From: Ruegeria lacuscaerulensis
Lineage (GTDB): Bacteria; Pseudomonadota; Alphaproteobacteria; Rhodobacterales; Rhodobacteraceae
Length of the DNA: 64,000 bases
Assembly: GCF_013034685.1 (NCBI RefSeq)
Contig: NZ_WQGO01000001.1
Coordinates: 744,001 to 808,000, forward strand
Direction: 5' to 3'
Positions 35,618 through 44,871 of this stretch are shown here, in pieces. Both the position numbers and the translations under genes were made by a program. The notes beneath the pieces were generated by a model. The model did not search any database and was not told the DNA's origin. It saw nothing but the letters and a program-made list of their open reading frames with translations. The stretch's first letter is position 1. Every line of letters starts with the position of its first letter.

Positions 35618-38600
35618 TACGACGCACTTCATATACGATTGTCAGTGCCACTCTGATCGCAACCGCACCACCGGTATTCGCGCAGGAAGACGGCGGCGGC
35701 AGTATGCTCGAGACCTTCTTGCAGGACACATTGTCGGGCGACAATCAGAACGTAACGGTCAAGGGCCTGCAAGGCGCGCTCAGCGCCCGTGCCACGATTG
35801 AGGAAATCACTGTCGCCGATGATGAAGGCGTCTGGCTGACCATCAAGGACGCCCAGCTTGATTGGAACCGACTGGCCCTGATCCGGGGACGGTTTTCGGT
35901 CAATGCACTGACGGCGCAGGAAATCGACATCGCCCGCGCGCCGGGGGCGACGACAACGGAAGAGCCCGCCGCTTCGGCTGAGACACAGCCCTTTCAACTT
36001 CCTGAATTGCCGGTTTCCATTGAGATCGGCGAGATTCGGGTGGATGAGCTGGCCTTGGGCGAGCCTCTGATCGGTGTGGCGGCCGATCTGTCTGTCACTG
36101 GAAATCTGTCTCTGGCCGACGGAACGATGGACACCAATCTGGACATCACCCGGCTGGATCGCGCCGGGGATGAGATCAAGCTGACCGCTGGATTCCAGAA
36201 CGACTCGAGCCAGATCACACTGGATTTGCAGGTGATCGAGGCGTCGGGCGGGCTCATATCGACAGCGCTGAAAATCCCCGACAGCCCGCCGATTGGGTTG
36301 ACGGCCAAGGGATCAGGCCCGCTGACGGATTTTACTGCCGATATCGGGCTGAGCAGCGATAACCAGCAGCGCGTTTCGGGGCAGGTACGCCTGCGCGCGG
36401 CTGAAGCCGATCAGGGTATCGCCTTCACCACCGACCTCAGCGGCGACCTGACCCCGTTTCTGACCGCCGAGATTGACCCGTTTTTTGGCACCGAGACCCG
36501 CCTGTTCGTCGACGGGCAGACCAAACCCGACGGCGCTCTGGAGGTCTCGGACCTTGAACTGACGACGCAGGCCCTGAGCCTGAAAGGGGAATTGCAACTG
36601 GGCGAAGGCAGCGCCTTGCAACTGGCGGCCCTGCAAGGGCGGATCACCCCGCCCGACGGGCAATCCGTGACCCTACCCGTCGCAGGTGGGGATACGTCGA
36701 TCAAAGCGGCACAGATTTCGGCGCTGTTTGACCGGAAAAACGGCAATCTGTGGGATCTCAGCCTGACGGCCAACGGGCTGAACGCACCGCAAGCCAATCT
36801 GCAAAACGCGCGCATTACCGCTCAGGGCGTTCTGGATCAGGACGAGGGCTTTGCGGTCAGCGGCGATCTTCAGGCCAGTGTTTCCGGCATTGACCTGAAC
36901 GATCCCGCCCTGAACGCCGCTTTGGGGCAGCGGATCATATTGGACGGACAGTTCGACTATGGCAGCGATCAGTCCTTGAACCTGTCCGGGTTCGAGCTGA
37001 TCGGCTCGGACTATGATCTGGCGCTGGATGCGCTGGTCAACGGCCTGAACAGCGGGCTCAGCATCGATGGCTCGGCCGAGTTGAACGCAACCGACCTGTC
37101 GCGCTTTTCCGATCTGGCGCAGATGGAACTGGGCGGTCAGATCACGGCGCGGGTCGAGGGCAAAGGATCCCCGCTTGATGGCAGCTTTAACGGCAAACTG
37201 ACCGTTGAGGGGGCCGACCTGTCGACTGGGCGCGAGGATATCGACCCGATTATCACCGGCAACACCACCGTCACGCTGGACGGTCAGCGGGGGGCGGACG
37301 GCATCACGGTGCGTACCTTCGCTCTGGACAGTTCCGCCGCGCAGGTCGAGGCCAGTGGCAACGTCACGACACCAGATGGAAATCTGACAATTGACGGGCA
37401 GGCAAAAGTCAACGCCCCGGATCTGTCGGTCTTTTCCGGGTTGGCCCAACATGATCTGGGCGGCTCTGTCCGGGCCGAGTTCGCGGGCCAGGGCACCGCG
37501 CAAACACAGGAATTCGACGGTACGCTCAACATCGTCGCGCGCGATCTACAGACCGGCTTGGCCGATTACGATCCGTTGCTGACCGGGCAAACCACGATTC
37601 TGTGGGATGGCGCGCGTTCGCTCGACAAGATTGAAATTCGCAAAGCAACCGTGAACGGCACAGCGCTGCGTGCGCAGGTACAGGCGACGGTCAACAACCC
37701 AACGGACGCGCCTTCGGGTGAAGGGACGGTGCAGTTGGTCGTGCCCGACCTGTCGCTTTTCTCGGGCATTGCGGATCGGGAACTGACCGGTGTGGTCAAC
37801 GCCAATTTGACGGGCAGCGGCGACCTATCGAGCCGCGCTTTTGATGTGCAAGGTGATGTGGATGCCGACAATATCCAGATTGGAATGGACCTTGTGGACC
37901 GCCTAATTCAGGGCCGCACGACCCTGTCTGTGGACGCCCAAAACAGCGACGAAGGCTTGGATGTCAGAACCTTTCGCCTGAAGGGCACCGCAATCTCGGC
38001 CGATGCGTCGGGCAAGGTGGCGCGTCAGTCGGGCGGGCTGAATTATTCGGTTCAGCTGGATGACCTAGCGCGGATCACGAACATCCTGTCAGGGCCGCTA
38101 ACATTGACCGGCAATGTCGCACCCACCGCGGATGGCGTCGAGGGTACGACAACCCTGAGTGGTCCCGACAGCTCCTACGCGTCATTGATCGGGTCGGTAG
38201 ACGCGGACGGTTCAGCGGATTTTGACTTTGACGCCAAGTTCAACCGGATCGAGCGGTTCCTGCCAGAGTTCCCTGGCTCAGTCGCCACAAGCGGCACGGC
38301 AAAGCGGCAGAACGGGGTCTGGACCATCGATTCCAACACCGAAGGTCCGGCACAAATTAACAGCACTTTGTCCGGCACGTTTGATGAAACCTCGGGCGAA
38401 GCCGATCTAAAGGCCGTGGGCGGTGTCAATATCGGCATCGCGAACCTGTTCATCTCGCCCAACAAGATCGACGGCACGGCCCAGTTTGACGTGGCGCTCA
38501 AGGGCAAGCCCGCGCTGGATGCGCTGAGCGGGACAATCACCACCAACGGCACCTCGCTGGCGCTGCCAACCGCAGGACAGACCTTCACCGGGATCGACGG

Positions 38601-39687
38601 AACGGTAACATTAGCGCAAAGCCGGGCAACCATTGCGATAACCGGCGGCCCGCGCTCGGGTGGCAGTTTCAACGTGTCCGGACCGATTGACCTGACCCCG
38701 CCCTTCAACGCCAATGTGACGACGACGCTGAACAATCTGGTGCTGACAGATCAGCTCTTATTCGAAACATCGCTGAACGGTCAGATCGCGCTGACCGGCG
38801 CTCTGGCTGCCAACAGTGCCGTTTCAGGCCAGATCAATTTCGGCGAAACCAATATCAATCTTGCTGCGGCGTCCGGCGCCGTAGGTGCCGCGCCGATCCC
38901 GAATATCGAACATGTCGGGGAAAGCCCGGCCAGCTACCTGACGCGGGAACGCGCTGGTTTGATCGTGGACGAGGAAGCCACCCAAAGCGACTCGCGCATC
39001 GCGCTTGATGTTTCACTGCTGGCTCCGAAGGCTGTGTTCGTGCGCGGTCGCGGCGTAAATGCAGAGCTGGGTGGGCGTTTGTTCATTGGCGGGACAACCA
39101 GTTCCGTGGTCCCATCCGGTCAGATCGAGCTGATCCGAGGTAACTTGGACATCCTTGGCCGCCGTCTGGCCCTGACCAAGGGGGCCGTAACCCTGCAAGG
39201 CGACCTGACGCCCTATATCGAGTTCGCATCCTCGACCAGCACGTCAGAGGGCACCGCGACGATTGAGATCGCAGGCCCGCTGGATGCGCCCGAGGTCAAT
39301 GTATTCTCAGACCCAGAGCGCCCTGCAGAAGAGGCGTTGGCGATCCTGCTGTTCGGCAACCGGTTCTCGGAATTGTCGCCCTTTGTCATCGCCCAGATGG
39401 CCGCGTCATTGGCGCAGCTCAGCGGGGCGGGCGGGGACGCGACCAAAGGCCTGCGCGACAGCACCGGAGTTGATACAGTTGATATCGGCGCCACCGAGGG
39501 CGGCGCTGGACGCCTGGGCGCAGGCGCGTATCTGAGCGACAACCTCTATACCGATTTCACCGTGAACACCGAAGGTGACACCGAGGTGAACCTGAACCTG
39601 GACGTGACGGATAACTTCACCGTGCGCGGCACTGTCGACGGACAGGGTGAGACAGGGATCGGCATGTTCTTTCAACGCGACTACTGA
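35614..39687 (+). CDS. tamB: Translocation and assembly module protein TamB
   Basis: The protein has 1357 residues with a TTG start at 35614 that overlaps the tamA stop (TTGA). A signal/anchor segment (about 1-23) precedes a long beta-rich region. The last 300 residues show the TamB/DUF490 domain ('GRLFIGGTTSSVVPSGQIEL', 'LAILLFGNRFSELSPF') and 'GIGMFFQRDY' at the end. It spans the periplasm and partners TamA. Codons 494-820 contain near-identical 109-residue repeats (separate finding). Its stop overlaps the convergent thioesterase gene by 7 bp. Confidence 0.93.
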   Translation: MIRRTSYTIVSATLIATAPPVFAQEDGGGSMLETFLQDTLSGDNQNVTVKGLQGALSARATIEEITVADDEGVWLTIKDAQLDWNRLALIRGRFSVNALTAQEIDIARAPGATTTEEPAASAETQPFQLPELPVSIEIGEIRVDELALGEPLIGVAADLSVTGNLSLADGTMDTNLDITRLDRAGDEIKLTAGFQNDSSQITLDLQVIEASGGLISTALKIPDSPPIGLTAKGSGPLTDFTADIGLSSDNQQRVSGQVRLRAAEADQGIAFTTDLSGDLTPFLTAEIDPFFGTETRLFVDGQTKPDGALEVSDLELTTQALSLKGELQLGEGSALQLAALQGRITPPDGQSVTLPVAGGDTSIKAAQISALFDRKNGNLWDLSLTANGLNAPQANLQNARITAQGVLDQDEGFAVSGDLQASVSGIDLNDPALNAALGQRIILDGQFDYGSDQSLNLSGFELIGSDYDLALDALVNGLNSGLSIDGSAELNATDLSRFSDLAQMELGGQITARVEGKGSPLDGSFNGKLTVEGADLSTGREDIDPIITGNTTVTLDGQRGADGITVRTFALDSSAAQVEASGNVTTPDGNLTIDGQAKVNAPDLSVFSGLAQHDLGGSVRAEFAGQGTAQTQEFDGTLNIVARDLQTGLADYDPLLTGQTTILWDGARSLDKIEIRKATVNGTALRAQVQATVNNPTDAPSGEGTVQLVVPDLSLFSGIADRELTGVVNANLTGSGDLSSRAFDVQGDVDADNIQIGMDLVDRLIQGRTTLSVDAQNSDEGLDVRTFRLKGTAISADASGKVARQSGGLNYSVQLDDLARITNILSGPLTLTGNVAPTADGVEGTTTLSGPDSSYASLIGSVDADGSADFDFDAKFNRIERFLPEFPGSVATSGTAKRQNGVWTIDSNTEGPAQINSTLSGTFDETSGEADLKAVGGVNIGIANLFISPNKIDGTAQFDVALKGKPALDALSGTITTNGTSLALPTAGQTFTGIDGTVTLAQSRATIAITGGPRSGGSFNVSGPIDLTPPFNANVTTTLNNLVLTDQLLFETSLNGQIALTGALAANSAVSGQINFGETNINLAAASGAVGAAPIPNIEHVGESPASYLTRERAGLIVDEEATQSDSRIALDVSLLAPKAVFVRGRGVNAELGGRLFIGGTTSSVVPSGQIELIRGNLDILGRRLALTKGAVTLQGDLTPYIEFASSTSTSEGTATIEIAGPLDAPEVNVFSDPERPAEEALAILLFGNRFSELSPFVIAQMAASLAQLSGAGGDATKGLRDSTGVDTVDIGATEGGAGRLGAGAYLSDNLYTDFTVNTEGDTEVNLNLDVTDNFTVRGTVDGQGETGIGMFFQRDY

Positions 39688-40190
39688 CGGCGGATACCAA
39701 TCGGCTGACCGACCTGCGGCGCAGGCGTAAGCCCCGCGTGGTCGCGCACCATTTGGGCCAACCGGGCGGCGGCCCACTCTGGATACGCCTCAGACCGACC
39801 GGTGGTGTGGCTGACATTCATGAACAACGCCTCTTGCGTGGCGCAAACCTCTCCCGCGTCTGACAGCATTTCGGCAAAATAATGCCCGCGTTTGTGATCG
39901 GCATCCAACATGCGGATACGAAATGTCAAAGGCTGCCCCTCGAGCACCTCTTGCAGGAAGGACATCTGCGATTGCAGCACATAGGGTCCCTGCCCCAGCG
40001 CGTTGACCTGCACCTCACCCAAGCCCAGATGATCCACCATCAACCGCTCGAGCGCCATGTCGAACGCAACGCCGTAGTAGCCCACATTCATATGGCCGTT
40101 ATAGTCGATCCATTCGGGCAGCACTTCAAAGCCCCGAATCTCCACCGGCGCATCATAGGGGCCGTCATGCCCGCTTAACGGTTCTGTCAT
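39681..40190 (-). CDS. Hotdog-fold acyl-CoA thioesterase
   Basis: The protein has 169 residues from the ATG at 40190, with GAGG upstream; two other ATGs lie 6 and 9 bp further out. 'VLPEWIDYNGHMNVGYYGVA' matches the 4HBT family, with the catalytic Asp-Tyr-Asn-Gly-His block. The rest has the hotdog strands ('PYVLQSQMSFLQEVLEGQPL'). Its substrate is unknown. It is convergent with tamB, overlapping it by 7 bp. Confidence 0.82.
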   Translation of the reverse strand: MTEPLSGHDGPYDAPVEIRGFEVLPEWIDYNGHMNVGYYGVAFDMALERLMVDHLGLGEVQVNALGQGPYVLQSQMSFLQEVLEGQPLTFRIRMLDADHKRGHYFAEMLSDAGEVCATQEALFMNVSHTTGRSEAYPEWAAARLAQMVRDHAGLTPAPQVGQPIGIRRQ

Positions 40191-40253
40191 CTGCATCATC
40201 CTCGCAACAGGGCGGCATGTTTGGACGCACGAACCCTGCTGTCAAGAAAAGTT

Positions 40254-40278
40254 AAAGGCGGCCATAAGGGCCGCCTTT
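40254..40278 (-). terminator. Rho-independent terminator after the formate dehydrogenase operon
   Basis: A perfect 10-bp stem (AAAGGCGGCC / GGCCGCCTTT at 40254-40263 and 40269-40278) with a 5-nt loop is followed, read leftward, by AACTTTTC. It starts 6 bp past the fdsA stop. Confidence 0.8.
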
Positions 40279-40284
40279 GTTCGG

Positions 40285-43068
40285 TTATTCCGCCGCGATA
40301 GCGTCTTCGATCTTTTCTACCCTGATGGCCGAGAACTTGAACTCGGGGATTTTGCCATATGGGTCGATAGCCGAGTTGGTCAGGATGTTGGCCGCCGCCT
40401 CGACGTAGGCGAAGGGGATGAACACCATATCCTCGGCAATCGCACGGTCGGCGCGCACCATGATATCAATCGAGCCGCGCCGGGTGGTCAGACGAATGGT
40501 CTCGCCCGGTTCGATTCTCATCAGCTTGAGCGTGCGCGGGTTCATCGAACAGTTCGCTTCCGGTTCTACCGCATCCAGAACGTTTGACCGGCGGGTCATC
40601 GACCCGGTATGCCAGTGCTCCAACTGACGGCCCGTTGTGGCGATCATCGGGTATTCCTCATCCGGGGCTTCAGCCGGCGGGATAACGCTTGCCGGGGTGA
40701 ACTTGGCCTTACCGTCCGTTCGCGGGAAGCCATCACCAAACACGATGGACTGACCAGGATCGGTTTCCGACAGAGACGGATAGGTGATCGTCTCGGACTT
40801 CAGTCGATCCCAAGTGATGTTATCGAGCGATGCCATTGTCAGCTTCATCTCATCAAACACCTGAGACACGTCCGTGTAGCCCCAGTTCAGCCCGATGCGC
40901 TGCGCCAGTTCGACGGTGATCGCCCAGTCCTCGCGCGCCTCACCCGGAGGCGGCACGGCGGGGCGCACCCGCTGCACCTGACGGTTGGTGTTCGACACGG
41001 TGCCGTTCTTTTCATACAGCGCCGAGGCAGGCAGGATGATGTCGGCATAGTTCGCTGTCTCGGTCAGGAAGATATCCTGCACGATCATCAGGTCTAGCTT
41101 GGCCAGCGCATCGCGGGCGTGGTTCACATCCGGGTCAGACATGGCCGGGTTCTCACCCATGATGTACATACCCTTGATGTTGCCCTGATAGGCCTGGTCG
41201 ATGATCTCGGTCACCGTCAGACCCTTCTCGTTCGAGAAGTCGTCCGAATTCCAGACCTCGTTGAACTTGGCGCGAATGCCATCGTCAGTCACGGTCTGGT
41301 AGTCGGGCAGGAACATCGGGATCAGACCCGCGTCCGAGGCACCTTGCACGTTGTTCTGACCGCGCAGCGGGTGCAGACCTGCGCCGGGTTTTCCAACGTT
41401 GCCGGTCATCAGGGCCAGCGAGATCAGGCAGCGCGAATTATCCGTGCCATGGATGTGCTGACTGACGCCCATCCCCCAGAAAATCAGACCAGCCTTGGCT
41501 TGCGCAAAGGTGCGCGCAACGCGGCGCAATTGATCGGGTTCGATGCCGCAGATCGGGGCCATCGCTTCGGGCGTGAACTGGCGCAAATGCTCTTTCTCGG
41601 ATTCCCAGTTCTCGGTCCAGCGGTGGATATACTGGCTGTCGTAAAGCTCTTCCTCGACGATCACGTTCATGATCGCGTTGAGCATCGAGACATCTGCCCC
41701 GGGGCGGAATTGCAGCATCTCATCGGCAAACTTGCGCATGCCGACGCCACGCGGATCCATTACGATCAGCTTGCCGCCGCGTTTGGCGAATTGTTTGAAA
41801 TACGTTGCCGCGACGGGATGGTTTTCAATCGGGTTCGACCCGATAATGATCGCCACGTCCGCGTCCTTGATGTCGTTGAACGCAGCCGTCACAGCGCCTG
41901 ATCCGACGTTTTCGATCAACGCCGCAACAGACGACGCGTGGCACAGACGGGTGCAGTGGTCGACATTGTTATGCTTGAACCCCTGACGGATGAACTTCTG
42001 GAATAGATAGGCTTCTTCGTTGGTGCATTTGGCCGAGCCGAAACCGGCCACGCTGCGCGGGTCTTCGTCGCGCAGGGCCACCAGTTTGGAGGCGGCCAGA
42101 TCCATCGCCTCTTCCCATGTCGCTTCGCGGAAATGGGTCGACAGGTTCGCGGGATCGACATTCAGCCCCTTGGCAGGCGCGTCCTCGCGCCGGATCAGCG
42201 GCTTGGTCAAACGGTGCGGGTGGTGGATGTAATCAAAGCCAAAACGGCCTTTGACACACAGACGGCCTTCGTTGGCGGGGCCATTGATGCCCTCGACGTA
42301 TTTGACCTTGCCGTCCTTAACCTTCAGCGAGACCTTACAGCCCACACCACAGAACGGGCAGACGCTTTCGGTTTCGCTGTCATAGTCCTTGCTGTCGCCC
42401 TTCTGCTGATCGTCCAGAACGGTGGCAGGCATCAGCGCGCCGGTGGGGCAAGCCTGAACGCATTCACCACAGGCTACACAGGTCGAATCGCCCATCGGGT
42501 CGTTCTGGTCGAACACCACCTGCGCAGTATGGCCACGACCGGCCATGCCGATCACGTCATTCACCTGAACCTCGCGGCAGGCACGGACGCAGAGATTGCA
42601 GTTGATGCAGGCGTCCAGATTGACGCGCATCGCAACGTGGCTGTCATCCAGCAGCGGGATTTTCTCAGCCTCTTTCGCAGGGAAACGGCTGTCGCTGACA
42701 TCATTCAGCTTGGCCATATCCCAGAAGTGGCTCGAAGTGTCATGCGCTTCCTCCGGCTGATCAGCGACCAGCAGTTCCATGACCATGGCGCGTGATTTCT
42801 CGGCGCGGTCACTGTCAGTCTTGACCACCATACCGTCCGCCGCAGGACGAATACACGAGGCGACCAGAGTGCGCTCGCCTTCCACCTCGACCATACAGGC
42901 GCGGCAGTTGCCGTCCGGGCGATAGCCTGGCTGCGGCTTGTGGCACAGGTGCGGAATGGTGAACCCTTGGCCCTTGGCGGCTTCCCAGATGGTCCAGCCT
43001 TCGGGCACGGTGACATCTTCGCCGTTCAGGTTGAAGGTGACGGTCTTGTTTGGGCTTGCGTCTAGCAT
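40285..43068 (-). CDS. fdsA: NAD-linked formate dehydrogenase, alpha (molybdenum) subunit
   Basis: The protein has 927 residues. It begins with a 2Fe-2S domain ('LCHKPQPGYRPDGNCRACMV', about 41-60), then NuoG-like and 4Fe-4S ferredoxin sites ('CINCNLCVRAC', about 154-164; 'CVACGECVQACP', about 197-208) and a further cluster at 237-271. The molybdopterin domain carries 'VDHCTRLCHASSV', so the Mo ligand is Cys376, not selenocysteine. It oxidises formate to CO2 in the cytoplasm. It follows the fused FdsGB gene by 14 bp. Confidence 0.95.
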   Translation of the reverse strand: MLDASPNKTVTFNLNGEDVTVPEGWTIWEAAKGQGFTIPHLCHKPQPGYRPDGNCRACMVEVEGERTLVASCIRPAADGMVVKTDSDRAEKSRAMVMELLVADQPEEAHDTSSHFWDMAKLNDVSDSRFPAKEAEKIPLLDDSHVAMRVNLDACINCNLCVRACREVQVNDVIGMAGRGHTAQVVFDQNDPMGDSTCVACGECVQACPTGALMPATVLDDQQKGDSKDYDSETESVCPFCGVGCKVSLKVKDGKVKYVEGINGPANEGRLCVKGRFGFDYIHHPHRLTKPLIRREDAPAKGLNVDPANLSTHFREATWEEAMDLAASKLVALRDEDPRSVAGFGSAKCTNEEAYLFQKFIRQGFKHNNVDHCTRLCHASSVAALIENVGSGAVTAAFNDIKDADVAIIIGSNPIENHPVAATYFKQFAKRGGKLIVMDPRGVGMRKFADEMLQFRPGADVSMLNAIMNVIVEEELYDSQYIHRWTENWESEKEHLRQFTPEAMAPICGIEPDQLRRVARTFAQAKAGLIFWGMGVSQHIHGTDNSRCLISLALMTGNVGKPGAGLHPLRGQNNVQGASDAGLIPMFLPDYQTVTDDGIRAKFNEVWNSDDFSNEKGLTVTEIIDQAYQGNIKGMYIMGENPAMSDPDVNHARDALAKLDLMIVQDIFLTETANYADIILPASALYEKNGTVSNTNRQVQRVRPAVPPPGEAREDWAITVELAQRIGLNWGYTDVSQVFDEMKLTMASLDNITWDRLKSETITYPSLSETDPGQSIVFGDGFPRTDGKAKFTPASVIPPAEAPDEEYPMIATTGRQLEHWHTGSMTRRSNVLDAVEPEANCSMNPRTLKLMRIEPGETIRLTTRRGSIDIMVRADRAIAEDMVFIPFAYVEAAANILTNSAIDPYGKIPEFKFSAIRVEKIEDAIAAE

Positions 43069-43082
43069 GGCTCTGTCTCCCT

Positions 43083-44786
43083 TCAGATTTCGTCAGCGAA
43101 ATGTTTGATGACAAGGCGGATCGGGTTCGGAGCCGCCTGCCCCAGACCACAGATCGAGGCGTCGCCCATCACCTGACACAGATCCTCGAGCAGATCGGTG
43201 TCCCATTTGTCGGCCTGCATCAGCTTGACCGCCTTTTCACAGCCTGCGCGGCAGGGCGTACACTGACCACAGCTTTCATCCTCGAAAAACCGCAGCATGT
43301 TCAGCGCCGCATCGCGGGCCGTGTCCTGATCGGACAGAACCACCACGGCAGCCGACCCGATGAACGTGCCCAGCGGCTGCAACGTGTCGAAGTCGAGCGG
43401 GACGTCGTCAATATGGGAGGGGAGAAGACCTGACGACGGCCCGCCCGGTTGATACGCCTTGAATACATGGCCGTCCGCCATGCCACCGGCGGCATCAATC
43501 ACGTCAAGAATGGTCGAGCCTGCGGGCAACAAGTAAACACCCGGCTTCGCGACACGGCCCGAGACCGAGTAGCTACGCAGGCCCTTACGGCCATTCTTTT
43601 CAACTGAATTCAAAATCTGCGGGCCCTCGCGGCAGATTTTCGACACCCAATACAGCGTCTCGACATTGTGGACCAAGGTCGGGCGGTTGAACACGCCGAC
43701 CTGGGCCACGAACGGAGGACGGTGGCGCGGCAGGCCCTTTTTGCCCTCGATGGATTCGATCATCGCGGATTCTTCACCGCAGATGTACGCACCAGCACCC
43801 CGACGCAGGTCAATATAGCCGGGCGCAACGATACCGGCCTGCTCCAGCGCGGCAATCTCACGGTGCAGGATTTCCAGCACCGCCGGGTATTCGTCGCGCA
43901 TGTAGATAAAGCAGGTCTCGGCCTCGACCGCCCATGCGGCGATCAGCATGCCCTCAAGGAAAACGTGCGGCGTGCGCTCAAGGTAGTAACGGTCTTTGAA
44001 CGTGCCGGGTTCGCCCTCGTCGCCGTTCACAGCCAGATAGCGAGTGCCTTCGTTCATACGAACAAAGCCCCATTTCTTGCCCGACGGGAAGCCGGCACCG
44101 CCCAGACCACGCAGGCCCGAGGACAGGACGTCTTCCTGCACCTGCTCCCAATCACCGCTGTCGCGCAGTTCTTTCAGCTTGGCGTAGCCGCCGTTTGCTT
44201 CATAAGCTGCAAAGGTTTCGTAGTCGGGCAGATGCGCATGCGTATCATCGGCAGCAATCGCGGCTTGGACCTTTTCGGGGGTCGCGTGGTCGATATGGTT
44301 GTGACCGATCTCAAGCACAGGCGCGGTGTCACAACGACCCATGCAAGGCGCACGCACGACGCGAACCTCCGACGCATCCAGACCATCCTCCAGCGCCTTC
44401 TGCAACTGCTGGGCACCGGCCATTTCGCAGGACAGGGAATCACAGACACGGATCGTCAGCGCGGGCGGAGGCGTCTCATCCTCTTTCACCACATCGAAAT
44501 GGGCATAAAAGGTGGCGGTCTCATAGATCTCGGCCTGACCGATGCGCATCTCGACCGCCAGAGCGGCGATGTGGTCGGCGCTGATATGGCCGTGTTCGTC
44601 TTGAATCAAATGCAGGAATTCGATCAGCAGATCGCGACGGCGCGGGCGGGCGCCCAGCAGGCGCGCAACTTCGGCCTGTGCCTCATCCGTGAACTGACGG
44701 CCTTTGGGCGTGTGCCGCCCCTTGCCTTTACCTGACTTCCAGACGCCCTTGGGTGCGCCTGATGGCTTGGTGTCTAATGGTGCCAT
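43083..44786 (-). CDS. fdsB: Fused FdsG-FdsB (NuoE-NuoF-like) formate dehydrogenase subunit
   Basis: The protein has 567 residues. Residues 35-190 are a NuoE/FdsG-like thioredoxin-fold 2Fe-2S domain with four Cys (115, 120, 148 and 152; 'CDSLSC', 'CMGRC'). From about 195 on is NuoF/FdsB, with 'LRGLGGAGFPSGKKWGF', 'NGDEGEPGTFKDR' for FMN and NADH, and 'SCGQCTPCRAGCEKA' for a 4Fe-4S cluster. It passes electrons from FdsA to NAD+. ATG at 44786 has GGAGGG 4 nt upstream. Confidence 0.93.
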   Translation of the reverse strand: MAPLDTKPSGAPKGVWKSGKGKGRHTPKGRQFTDEAQAEVARLLGARPRRRDLLIEFLHLIQDEHGHISADHIAALAVEMRIGQAEIYETATFYAHFDVVKEDETPPPALTIRVCDSLSCEMAGAQQLQKALEDGLDASEVRVVRAPCMGRCDTAPVLEIGHNHIDHATPEKVQAAIAADDTHAHLPDYETFAAYEANGGYAKLKELRDSGDWEQVQEDVLSSGLRGLGGAGFPSGKKWGFVRMNEGTRYLAVNGDEGEPGTFKDRYYLERTPHVFLEGMLIAAWAVEAETCFIYMRDEYPAVLEILHREIAALEQAGIVAPGYIDLRRGAGAYICGEESAMIESIEGKKGLPRHRPPFVAQVGVFNRPTLVHNVETLYWVSKICREGPQILNSVEKNGRKGLRSYSVSGRVAKPGVYLLPAGSTILDVIDAAGGMADGHVFKAYQPGGPSSGLLPSHIDDVPLDFDTLQPLGTFIGSAAVVVLSDQDTARDAALNMLRFFEDESCGQCTPCRAGCEKAVKLMQADKWDTDLLEDLCQVMGDASICGLGQAAPNPIRLVIKHFADEI

Positions 44787-44841
44787 GATGCCCTCCGATT
44801 AAGGCCCCGTGTCTCATCAGACCAGCATATCGTCAAATCTC

Positions 44842-44861
44842 TTATCGCAATCGCACGATAA
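44842..44861. promoter_or_regulatory. Candidate LysR operator: dyad TTATCG-N8-CGATAA
   Basis: A perfect 6-bp inverted repeat spaced by 8 bp lies in the 85-bp gap between the LysR gene and the formate dehydrogenase operon, 56-75 bp upstream of the fdsB start. LysR-type regulators commonly bind dyads of this size upstream of their targets. That it is the LysR site is inference from position and symmetry. Confidence 0.5.
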
Positions 44862-44871
44862 CGACAGCTTA

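Noticed and set aside
42000..42000. Selenocysteine in the formate dehydrogenase
   Set aside because: The Mo-ligand position is Cys376 in DHCTRLCHASSV, and no in-frame TGA is present there.
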